From Calditrichota bacterium (GTDB lineage: Bacteria > Electryoneota > Electryoneia > Electryoneales > Electryoneaceae): a stretch of DNA of 39,337 nt. A program made the position numbers and the translations under genes. The notes beneath the pieces are model-generated. The model saw only the letters and a list, made by a program, of their open reading frames with translations, did not search any database and was not told the origin of the DNA. Shown here piece after piece: positions 1-7,180 of this stretch. The stretch is from positions 1 to 39,337 of the forward strand of contig JAANWZ010000017.1 of the NCBI GenBank assembly GCA_018263585.1. Reading direction: 5' to 3'. How positions within the stretch are numbered: the stretch's first letter is position 1; every line of letters starts with the position of its first letter.

Positions 1-180
1 CGCCGCGCTTCGTTCAGGATGACACAGTGGCGCGGCCTCAACCGACGCAGACGCCGCGCTTCGTTCAGGATGACACAGTGGCGCGGCCTCAACCGACGCA
101 GACGCCGCGCATGTTCAGGATGACACAATGGCGCCGCCTCAACCGACGCAGACGCCGCGTTTGTTCAGGATGACACAATG
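1..180 (+). repeat. Tandem array of 50-51 bp repeat units
   Basis: Units start at 1, 52, 103 and 153; the first two are identical, the third and fourth differ at a few bases, and the fourth is cut short. Each carries GTTCAGGATGACAC (12-25, 63-76, 113-126, 163-176), the terminal motif of the interspersed cloverleaf repeat found elsewhere in the window, next to a palindromic GCGGC/GCCGC segment containing AACCGACG. It resembles the right half of such an element amplified in tandem; the left half would lie outside the window. Confidence 0.85.
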
Positions 181-287
181 TCGCCCTGCCGCGTTTGACA
201 AGCAAACGCGGGCACGAGAAGGGGAGCGTGCCCGCACCCCGCAGCCCGCAGCCTGCCGCCAGCCGCCGGGCCAGTTCGCACCGCCGA
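181..287. repeat. Intergenic palindrome (TTG..CAA family)
   Basis: Positions 191-197 (GCGTTTG) pair with 203-209 (CAAACGC) around the loop ACAAG, followed by the GGGCACGAG tail seen again at 15935 and 15978. It lies just 3' of the glycosyltransferase gene that ends at 288. No gene is seen here. Confidence 0.6.
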
Positions 288-1148
288 TCACCGCGGTTCG
301 TCACCCTCCCCGCCGCCGGGCGTGTCCAGCTCCGTTTCCTCCAGCCGCGTCGCGGAGAACACGTCATGCCCGCCGCGGATCAGCCCCGCTTTCGTGTAAC
401 GGAGGAACCGTTCGTAGCCCGAGGACACGGCGAGCACGACGCCGTGGGCCCCGTCCCGCCAACCCCGCTGCACGACCAGCTTCTTCACGAACGCGACGAA
501 CCCGCGCGCGAGGCCGACCGCGACGCCCGCTCTCCGCGACGGGTCGGCCGCGATCTCCTGCGCCGCGAGCGTGCTGTACAGGTCCATCTTTGCCAGATAG
601 GACGCGAAACGCGGGCACGTGTGGTGGTCGAGCGGATGGAACAGGCGCCCGGTTCGGCCTTCAACGACAATCCGCTCGTGCACAGCGGACCCGGTCACGT
701 GAAACACACCCCGCCGCACGAGCCGGAGCACGTAGTCCCGGTCCCAGCCGCCGTGGCGCATCTCGCGGCCGAGGAAGAACGAGCGGCGCGGGATCTCGTA
801 CCCGTCGATGTCGTTCCGGCGCCGGATCGCTGAGAAAATCTCGTCAGCGAGAGCGGGAGTCGCGCGCTCGTCCGCGTCCAGTGAAAACACCCACTCGCCT
901 TTCGCGAGCGCGAGCGCCTTCGCCTTCGTCGGGCCGAATCCCTGCCAGCGCAGGTCGACGACCTCCGCGCCGGCTTCCCGTGCCAGCGCGCGCGTGTTGT
1001 CCGACGAGCCGGTGTCCGCGACGATGCGCTCGCCGGCGAAGTCCACCGACGCGAGGCAGGCGCTGATGTTGTGCGCCTCGTCCTTCGCCATTACGACCAC
1101 CGACAGCCGAACCGGCGATTCGCCTCCATTCCCGGTCGCGCGGACCAT
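288..1148 (-). CDS. Family 2 glycosyltransferase, LPS core type (WaaE/KdtX-like)
   Basis: This 286-residue protein is a cytoplasmic-face GT-A glycosyltransferase of the type that adds sugars to the LPS inner core. The N-terminus RLSVVVMAKDEAHNI is the typical nucleotide-sugar binding start, DTGSSDNT follows, and the metal-binding DxD motif is SLDADE. The middle (GWDRDYVLRLVRRG, then HERIVVEG, then LDHHTCPRFASYLAKM) is characteristic of the WaaE-like branch. The ATG at 1148 overlaps the stop of the upstream glycosyltransferase as ATGA, which indicates translational coupling; the frame is open further upstream but has no better start. The exact sugar and acceptor cannot be read from the sequence. 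Confidence 0.88.
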   Translation of the reverse strand: MVRATGNGGESPVRLSVVVMAKDEAHNISACLASVDFAGERIVADTGSSDNTRALAREAGAEVVDLRWQGFGPTKAKALALAKGEWVFSLDADERATPALADEIFSAIRRRNDIDGYEIPRRSFFLGREMRHGGWDRDYVLRLVRRGVFHVTGSAVHERIVVEGRTGRLFHPLDHHTCPRFASYLAKMDLYSTLAAQEIAADPSRRAGVAVGLARGFVAFVKKLVVQRGWRDGAHGVVLAVSSGYERFLRYTKAGLIRGGHDVFSATRLEETELDTPGGGEGDEPR

Positions 1149-2206
1149 CACCCGTCCTCCGCGAGCATGTTCCGGTACACATGAAGATAACGGTCGGTGA
1201 CGGCGGGAATAGAAACCGTCTCCAGCGCCCACCGTTTCGCTCGGTCCGCGAGCCGGCGTGCGAGCTCACGGTCGTCCAGCACGCGGTTCAGCTTGTCGGC
1301 GAGGCAGCGCCCGTCCCGCGCCGGGCATGTGAGCCCGCGGTCGCCGACGCTGTCGCGCAGCCCGCCGGCGAGCGTGGAGACGACCGGCACGCCGTGCACG
1401 AACGCGTCGTACACGCTGCTGTTCACACCCTCGGTTTCCACCCCTGTCACGAGAAACACGTCGAAGATCGCGTAGTAGTCCTCCACATTCTCGCGAAACC
1501 CGAGCAGCCGTACCCTGTCCCCGACCCCCGCCTCGGCGAGCGTGATCCGCACCGAGTCGCGCATCGGTCCCCCGCCGAACTGGAGCAGGATGAAATCGTC
1601 CCTGAGCGCGGCGAGTTCACGCACCGTCTCCGCCATCACGAGCGGCCCTTTCTGCGGGACGAGATCGCCGACGAACCCGACGATCCGCGCGCCGTCCGGC
1701 ACGTTCGCCTCAGCGAGAATCGACCGCGCGCGCTGCACATCCGGCTCGCGTGGCTTCACCGCGGACGAGATCACCTCGACACCGTGAATCCCCGCCCGCG
1801 CGAGCGTGTCCCGGCTCGCCGAGTTGTTCGCGACCACACGGTCGGTGAGCCTGTGCTTGAGCCGGGAGAGCGGAGTGCAGGCAGGGAAGTTCACGCGCCG
1901 CGTGTACAGCACCGGCCGGCCGTGCAGCGGCTTCGCGAGCACCGCGATCGACTGGGCCTTCGCCGACTGCGCGTGCAGCAGGTCGTAGCCGCGTCCGGCG
2001 CGCCCGGTCACCGACACCGCGTGCGCGACACTGCGCACCGGGTGCAATTCAACCGGCAGCGCGCCCAGCTTCCCGTGCAGCGGCGACCCCTCCCGGCACA
2101 CGATCCCGACCTCGACGCCCGCCGCGAGCAAGCCCTCCACCGTGTATAGCGTCTGACGCTCACCTCCGCGCCAGGTTCGCTCCGTGTTCAGTTGCAACAC
2201 ACGCAT
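1148..2206 (-). CDS. Family 4 (GT-B) glycosyltransferase
   Basis: This 352-residue GT-B enzyme has a glycine-rich N-terminus (MRVLQLNTERTWRGGERQTL) and a C-terminal Rossmann half beginning near IVGFVGDLVPQKGP. The donor-binding region is GVETEGVNSSVYDAFVHG, where the second acidic residue of the usual E-x7-E motif is Asp. Such proteins transfer sugars from nucleotide donors during envelope polysaccharide or LPS assembly. The start at 2206 was chosen because GAGG lies just upstream; another ATG at 2218 is in frame. It forms an operon with the family 2 enzyme (4-nt overlap). It is divergent from the aldolase, whose promoter box lies 18 nt away. Confidence 0.85.
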   Translation of the reverse strand: MRVLQLNTERTWRGGERQTLYTVEGLLAAGVEVGIVCREGSPLHGKLGALPVELHPVRSVAHAVSVTGRAGRGYDLLHAQSAKAQSIAVLAKPLHGRPVLYTRRVNFPACTPLSRLKHRLTDRVVANNSASRDTLARAGIHGVEVISSAVKPREPDVQRARSILAEANVPDGARIVGFVGDLVPQKGPLVMAETVRELAALRDDFILLQFGGGPMRDSVRITLAEAGVGDRVRLLGFRENVEDYYAIFDVFLVTGVETEGVNSSVYDAFVHGVPVVSTLAGGLRDSVGDRGLTCPARDGRCLADKLNRVLDDRELARRLADRAKRWALETVSIPAVTDRYLHVYRNMLAEDG

Positions 2207-2223
2207 CCGTCCTCGCACACCCG

Positions 2224-2231
2224 TATCTTTG
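2224..2231 (+). promoter_or_regulatory. -10 box TATCTTTG for the aldolase gene
   Basis: TATCTTTG fits the TAnnTTTG box known from Bacteroidetes and relatives. It lies 61 nt upstream of the aldolase GTG and is followed by a GGGAGG ribosome binding site at 2280-2285. No matching upstream TTG at 19-21 nt is evident. Confidence 0.5.
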
Positions 2232-2291
2232 CCGTCGCGACCAGCGAATCAAGATACGAACGTGTCCGCGGCAGGATACGGGGAGGACGTC

Positions 2292-2990
2292 GTGACGAGC
2301 CTTGAAGGACTACACCTGCGAAACTCGATGATCGAGGCGGGGAAACGGCTTGACGTGCGCGGGCTGATCGCCGGATTCGAGGGGAACATGTCCGCGCTGT
2401 TGCCGGAAAGAACCGTGTTGATCTCGGCATCCGGGAGCGCGCTCGGCCGGCTCGTACACAAGGATTTCGTCACCGTGGACGCGAACTCCGGCGAGGTACT
2501 CGAAGGAACCGCGACCGCGAGCAGCGAACTGGATGCCCACCTCGCCGCCTACCGCACCGACGACTCGATCGGCGCCGTGATCCACGCGCACCCGAAGTCG
2601 TGCATCACGCTCACGCTGCGCGGGTGGACGCTGGAGGCGGTCCCGCTCCCGGAAGCGGCGTACACGCTCGGCTCCGTACCCACCTGTCGCTTCGCCGTCC
2701 CCGGCACCCCGGAGGGCGGGGAGGTCGTCGCGCACTGGGCGTCGCGCCGCGATGCGATCCTGTTCGACCGGCACGGGGCGATCACGTTCGGCGCGACCGT
2801 GGACGACGCGCTCGCGCGGATGGAAATGCTCGACGCGGTCGCCGAAATCGTGCTGCGCGCCGGCGGCCCGGAAAACGTGAAACCGCTCACCGCGGAGGAA
2901 GTGGAGCGGGTTGCCGGAGCCGCGCGCGGGTTCGGCGTGCGCCGGGAGGCGCTCGACGTGTGGATCGAGGCGATGAGCCGGCGGGCGTAG
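2292..2990 (+). CDS. Class II aldolase/adducin family protein
   Basis: This 232-residue protein belongs to the zinc-dependent class II aldolase/epimerase family (L-fuculose-phosphate aldolase, ribulose-phosphate 4-epimerase, MtnB dehydratase). Zinc ligands are visible as AVIHAHP (two His) and RHGAI (third His). A Glu in PLPEAAY is at the expected catalytic position, and GNMSALLP matches the phosphate-binding loop. The GTG at 2292 is preceded by GGGAGGAC, a good ribosome binding site, whereas the frame upstream of it overlaps the promoter. The substrate cannot be assigned; no methionine-salvage or fucose genes are adjacent. Confidence 0.85.
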   Translation: MTSLEGLHLRNSMIEAGKRLDVRGLIAGFEGNMSALLPERTVLISASGSALGRLVHKDFVTVDANSGEVLEGTATASSELDAHLAAYRTDDSIGAVIHAHPKSCITLTLRGWTLEAVPLPEAAYTLGSVPTCRFAVPGTPEGGEVVAHWASRRDAILFDRHGAITFGATVDDALARMEMLDAVAEIVLRAGGPENVKPLTAEEVERVAGAARGFGVRREALDVWIEAMSRRA

Positions 2991-3026
2991 CCGGCAGGCG
3001 ACAACGCGTCCCCGGAGTTCCGGTTG

Positions 3027-3082
3027 CTCGTTACTCGCAACTCGTTACTCGCAACTCGTTACTCGCAACTCGTTACTCGCCC
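3027..3082. repeat. 14-bp tandem repeat, four copies
   Basis: The unit CTCGTTACTCGCAA occurs at 3027, 3041 and 3055, and with a changed end at 3069. It fills the space between the convergent ends of the aldolase gene and the hypF remnant. No other feature is seen in 2991-3093. Confidence 0.9.
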
Positions 3083-3093
3083 GTGCAGCCGAC

Positions 3094-4248
3094 CTATCCG
3101 CCGCGTTCCGCCACGAGCCGGACCGCCGCCACCTGCCCGAGCGCGATCCCCCCGTCGCCGGGTGGAACTGCGCGCGGCCAGTACACTTCGATCCCTCGCT
3201 CGCGCAGAGCTTCGACCGCCAGTTCACTGAGCAGGCGGTTTTCGAAACAGCCGCCCGCGATCGCCTCGCGGAACCAGACCGGCGCCGGCTCGGCGTCGAG
3301 ATCGCCGATCGGCTACACGTCCCTGCCCTCCACCAGCGCGACCGTGCCGGTTCGCTGCGCGCCGACAGCGAGCAACGGGCGGCCGTCACGCGCGATCGTC
3401 ACCGGTTCGGGCGCGTAACCGTGCGACCGGCGCAGAACCTGCGGCTCCCGAAACAGCACCCGCACGAGCGAGTCCGCAACCGGGCGCGCGATCGGTTGAT
3501 CGTGCACGAGGAACGCGTCGGCGATCCCGCCGAGCCGGTCGAACGCCTCGCGCTCGTCGATGCAGGCCGGTTCGCGGGACACGTTCCCCGTGGTGATCAC
3601 GAGCGGCCGCCCCGCGCCCTCCGCGATCAGGTGAAGCAGCGGCGTGTACGGCAGCAACGCGGCGAGCTCCGGGCCGCACTCCGGGCATGCGTTCAGCTCG
3701 TTGCCGTGGCGTCGATCGGCGGGACGCTCGTACTCCGCGCGGCATTCGTCACACATCGCGAATCCGCGCATCGTCGTCTGCGCGCGAGTGTACGGAGCCC
3801 CGGTGAGCACGCTGAACCGCGGCCCGCAGTTCGCGCACGTGGTAAACGGGTACCGGTAGCGGCGGTCGCTCGGGTTGCGGATCTCGGCGAGACACTCCGG
3901 GCAGATCGACACGTCCGGCAAACTCAGCGCTTCCCGGCGGCTGTCGCTGCTCTCGCGAATCTCAAACACATCGTCCCCGACCGGTTTGATCTTCCGGGAC
4001 AGGATAACCGAAATCCTGCTGTCCGCAGGCGTTTCCGTGCGAAGCCGCTCGATGAACCTGTCGAGCTCGCCGCCGGACGCTTCCGCTTCGATGTGGACGC
4101 CGTCCCCGCTGTCGCGAACCCAGCCGCCGACGGACAGTTCGCGCGCGAGCTCGCGGACATGCGGGCGGAACACCGCACCCTGAACCGCGCCGCGCACCGT
4201 GATCCGCAAGCGCTCGACCGTTCGCTTTCCAGCCCCGCTCTGCGCCAC
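3094..4248 (-). pseudogene. hypF: Degenerate hypF (carbamoyltransferase, NiFe hydrogenase maturation)
   Basis: HypF makes the CN ligand of NiFe hydrogenases from carbamoyl phosphate and is normally about 750 residues. Here the acylphosphatase domain (GAVQGAVFRPHV) and both zinc-finger pairs (CPEC..CANC, CDEC..CPEC) are intact. The frame then jumps from CPECGPEL into LPYTPLLHLIAE, so the first half of the YrdC-like domain (about 110 residues) is missing. After VEGRDV comes a TAG at 3313-3315. The same frame continues with PIGDLD and jumps again to AIAGGCFENRLL, dropping most of the Kae1-like domain, before ending at the TAG at 3094 with VPPGDGGIALGQ. The start is inferred as the GTG at 4248 behind GGAGGCC. 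All losses keep the frame. No hydrogenase or other hyp gene is nearby. Confidence 0.82.
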
Positions 4249-4425
4249 CGGCCGCCCCTCGGCCTCCGCTGTTTCTCCTTCAAGGTCGGGAATACAATCG
4301 GTAACCGCGCCGCTGTCAGACAACCTGAGGATCTTTTTCAAACCGGCCGCACGGGCAACCCCCACGGCCGCGATCGAATCGCCCGCGCGAACGATGGAAA
4401 CACCATCGCACCCGTTGCCAGGGCC

Positions 4426-4433
4426 TATATTCA
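4426..4433 (+). promoter_or_regulatory. -10 box TATATTCA before the CorA-like gene
   Basis: TATATTCA lies 35 nt upstream of the ATG at 4462, and GAGGTGACG follows as ribosome binding site. The divergent region 4249-4425 has no other feature I can support. Confidence 0.5.
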
Positions 4434-4461
4434 CGCGACGTCGGAAAGACGCGAGGTGACG

Positions 4462-5268
4462 ATGAAGACTCCGCAGCTTCCCTGGATTCCGCGCCGTCCG
4501 AAACGGATGCCGGAACCGCCGGCCGCCGCGATCGAAGCCGCGACCGCCGAAGAGCCGACCCCGGCGCGGATGCGCTGCTTCCGGATCGGCAACCACACCG
4601 CGCTCCAGCCGCTCGACACCGTCCCGGACGAGACGATCGCGGGCTCGAACGAGCGGAAGCACTGGCTCGACGTCGAGGGTTCGGACCGGCGCCAGCTCGA
4701 CGAGGCGCTCGCGGACTACGGCCTGCACCCGCTGCACATCGACGCGTTCACCGATCCCGGCCAGGTGTCGCGCGTCGTCCCCGTCGAGGGCGCGCTCTTC
4801 CTCGAGTTCTCCGTGCTCACCGGCTGGGAGCACGATACGCTGCGCTCGCTGACTTCGTTCATCGAGAATCGGGAACCGGCGGACGGCGGCTGCTTCGCAT
4901 CCGTGCTCAAACTGTTCGAGAGCGGTCACAACCCCGCGGCGGCCGCGCTCGCGTGGCAGTGCTTCTTCTCCCTGTTCACCCACGCGCTGTACAACCGCCA
5001 CGAGCGGGACATCCGCCGCGCGAAACGGAAATGGTCGTTCGCCGGCGCCGATCACCTGCTCATCAGCTCAGCGCCGGGGAAGATCATCGAGGTCGCGCGC
5101 GAGGTGGGGTTCATCGACGAACACACGCGGGAAGAATTGCGCGAGCGGCTCGCGTTCACCGTCCGCCTGCTGCCGCCGCAACCGGGGGAGGCGTCGGACC
5201 GGGAGCTCGCGGCCCACATCGAGACGCTGGCGCGAATCGCCGCCGGCCTCCCCTCCGGCAGCGGGTGA
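4462..5268 (+). CDS. CorA-like cytosolic-domain protein without membrane segments
   Basis: The 268-residue protein resembles the N-terminal cytosolic domain of CorA magnesium transporters. HWLDVEGSDRRQLDEAL, then YGLHPLHIDAF, then GALFLEFSVL follow the CorA order (WIDVEG, FGLHPLALED, HLFI), and the segment near NPAAAALAWQCFFSLF recalls the start of the CorA stalk helix. The two C-terminal transmembrane helices and the GMN pore motif are absent. The remaining 80 residues are soluble, charged and unlike CorA. Either it is a soluble relative or a copy that lost its pore. The ATG at 4462 follows GAGGTG. It stands alone, divergent from the hypF remnant. Confidence 0.6.
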   Translation: MKTPQLPWIPRRPKRMPEPPAAAIEAATAEEPTPARMRCFRIGNHTALQPLDTVPDETIAGSNERKHWLDVEGSDRRQLDEALADYGLHPLHIDAFTDPGQVSRVVPVEGALFLEFSVLTGWEHDTLRSLTSFIENREPADGGCFASVLKLFESGHNPAAAALAWQCFFSLFTHALYNRHERDIRRAKRKWSFAGADHLLISSAPGKIIEVAREVGFIDEHTREELRERLAFTVRLLPPQPGEASDRELAAHIETLARIAAGLPSGSG

Positions 5269-5639
5269 GCGCACGTTATTCACCCGCGCGCGGGAATGGA
5301 GAGACGCGGGAGGCTTCGCCGGACGGGCCGGCTCGGGTGTGGGGGTGCACTGCGCAACGGAACTGTCGAAACGCCGCCCGTCCGGCGACACCGCCCGCGC
5401 TTTCCCGGTCGATGCCGCGTGTCAACCCGTTAGACAGGACAGCACGGCCGCGGTTACACAGCCCCGCTCTCACACTCTCTCCCGGTCCTTCGCAGCGGTC
5501 ACGTCCGAGGAGATGCAGCCTCTCCTCTCGAAACGCCGTAAGTTATAGCTAATGAATGTGGCTTCAATCGGTTTCACGTCTCGAGGTGTTGTTCACTCGA
5601 AAGGTGCTCCGCACCCACCAGACCATCAGGAACTAACGC
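5269..5639. other. Intergenic region without a recognised gene
   Basis: I see no coding sequence, RNA gene or terminator here. The right part (5530-5639) is richer in A+T than its surroundings and leads into the AlbA_2 remnant, consistent with an acquired segment. Confidence 0.5.
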
Positions 5640-5876
5640 GTGAACACGCGCCCGTCCACATCCGAAGAGCAACTTCTCGCCTGGATCTCCGCACCGGAAA
5701 ACGACCGGCTGGAGTGCAAGTTGGCCCGAAGAGGTTTCCAAGAGAAAGCCCTGGCCCGGTACTGCGTCGCCGTGGCGAACAGCGGCGGTGCTCGCGTTAT
5801 TCTTGGCGTAACCAACAAACGGCGAATGGTCACTTGCCTGCATCCGCGCGGGCAAACCAGCACGGCCGGTACTTGA
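5640..5876 (+). pseudogene. Truncated AlbA_2 (Schlafen-type) domain gene
   Basis: The first 62 residues match the start of AlbA_2 domain proteins, which are putative DNA- or RNA-binding regulators or RecG-like helicases of several hundred residues. SAPENDRLECKLA, then ALARYCVAVANSGGARVILGVTNK is the family signature. Shortly after that the frame runs into CLHPRGQTSTAGT and stops, giving 78 residues. That tail comes from an intergenic palindromic repeat similar to the one at 29655-29695, so an insertion or recombination at a repeat removed the rest of the gene. The start is a GTG at 5640 without a good ribosome binding site. It is probably not functional. Confidence 0.65.
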
Positions 5877-5986
5877 ATGGAACATTCTATCAAGAAACGC
5901 AATAGTGTCACGAACATGAGCTTCCGTGTCTCATTCAACGTGCCGGCGGTTGGCGCGTGCAGGTGTTTCGCCGGCGTCGCAAACCC

Positions 5987-5993
5987 TATATTC
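5987..5993 (+). promoter_or_regulatory. -10 box TATATTC directly before alr
   Basis: If the last T of TATATT (5992) is at -7, transcription starts at 5999, the A of the alr start codon. There is no Shine-Dalgarno sequence between box and ATG, so a leaderless mRNA is likely. Confidence 0.5.
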
Positions 5994-5998
5994 CGCCC

Positions 5999-7180
5999 AT
6001 GTTCACGGAAAACACTGACCCGTACGCGCAGATGCCGCCGTTGTTTCGTCGGCGGCCGACGTACCTGCGGATCGACCTCGACGCGGTCGCGCACAACCTC
6101 GCGATCCTCCGTGACGCCGCCGGCGGCGCGCGGATGATGGCGGTGCTGAAGGCGGACGGGTACGGCCACGGCCTCGTCCCGGTCGCGCTCCGGCTCGCGC
6201 GCGAAGGCGTGGGCGCGTTCGGGGTCGCGTTCCTCGAGGAGGCGGTGCTGCTGCGGCAGGCGGGGATCGAGGCGCCGATCCTCGTGCTCGGCGGGCTCGT
6301 CGGCTACCAGACGAAGCATTTCATCGATTATCACCTTGACATCTGCGCGTCCAGCTATTACAAGGCGCAGCAGATCAGCGACGAGGCGGGCCGGTTGCGC
6401 CGAACCGCGCGAGTGCAATTGAAAATTGACACCGGGATGGGCAGGATCGGGGTGCGCGCGGAGAACGCGGTCCGGTTTGCGCTCGATGTCGCGCGCCTGC
6501 CGCACCTTGAACTCGCCGGCATCTTCAGCCACTTTGTCCGCGCGCAGGGACCGGAGACCACGCTCGCCGAGCATCAGCTCGCGCAGTTCAGCGAGGTGCT
6601 CGCAGGCTGCCGCCGTCACGGGATCGAGTTCGAGCAGGTGCACATGGCGAACTCGGCGGCGACGCTGACGATGCCGGAGGCGCGGTTCACGATGGTCCGG
6701 CCCGGGCTGTCGCTGTTCGGCCCGACCCCGGCCGCGCACATCGAGAACCGCTGGGGGCTGAAGCCGGCGATGAGCCTGCGCTCGGAAGTCGTGTTCTTCA
6801 AGGGAATTCGCAAAGGCGCCGGCGTCGGTTACGGCCACACATGGCACGCGCCGGAGCACGGTTGGCTCGCGACGTTGCCGATCGGATACGGAGACGGCTA
6901 CCCGCGCCACCTGTCGAACCGCGGCGAGGTGTTGATCGGCGGCACACGCTACCCGATTGTCGGCAACATCAGCATGGACCAGATGATGGTGTACACGGGA
7001 GAAGACAAACTCGATGTCGGACAACCGGTGACGTTGCTCGGATCGGAGGACGGCGACGTGATCGACGCGTGGGAGCTGGCGACGCGCGCGGGGACGATCG
7101 CGTACGAGATCCTCTGCGGCTGGACGCCGCGCGTGCCGCGCGTTTACGAGGGAGAGGGATGGAAGCCCGCGACGATCTGA
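5999..7180 (+). CDS. alr: Alanine racemase
   Basis: This 393-residue PLP enzyme interconverts L- and D-alanine for peptidoglycan in the cytoplasm. The PLP lysine is K51 in AVLKADGYGHG, and the second catalytic base Y278 is in GVGYGHTW. Other family marks are KIDTGMGRIG, HMANSAA, MVRPGLSLFG, GYGDGYPR and NISMDQM. The ATG at 5999 was chosen because a promoter box ends 6 nt before it; the open frame upstream is not protein-like, and an ATG at 6032 is an alternative. The 3' end overlaps lysS by 22 nt, so the two genes are probably cotranscribed. Confidence 0.95.
   Translation: MFTENTDPYAQMPPLFRRRPTYLRIDLDAVAHNLAILRDAAGGARMMAVLKADGYGHGLVPVALRLAREGVGAFGVAFLEEAVLLRQAGIEAPILVLGGLVGYQTKHFIDYHLDICASSYYKAQQISDEAGRLRRTARVQLKIDTGMGRIGVRAENAVRFALDVARLPHLELAGIFSHFVRAQGPETTLAEHQLAQFSEVLAGCRRHGIEFEQVHMANSAATLTMPEARFTMVRPGLSLFGPTPAAHIENRWGLKPAMSLRSEVVFFKGIRKGAGVGYGHTWHAPEHGWLATLPIGYGDGYPRHLSNRGEVLIGGTRYPIVGNISMDQMMVYTGEDKLDVGQPVTLLGSEDGDVIDAWELATRAGTIAYEILCGWTPRVPRVYEGEGWKPATI

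Noticed and set aside
1-180. CRISPR array at the window start
   Set aside because: The units are direct tandem copies including the would-be spacers, with no variable spacer and no cas genes.
128-1066. Long plus-strand frames across the glycosyltransferase genes
   Set aside because: They are Arg/Pro/Ala-rich antisense shadows typical of high G+C DNA, and begin in repeat sequence.
3313-3315. Pyrrolysine or programmed readthrough at the TAG in hypF
   Set aside because: The codon coincides with large domain losses; no HypF needs a residue inserted there, and no pyl gene is visible. Decay is simpler.
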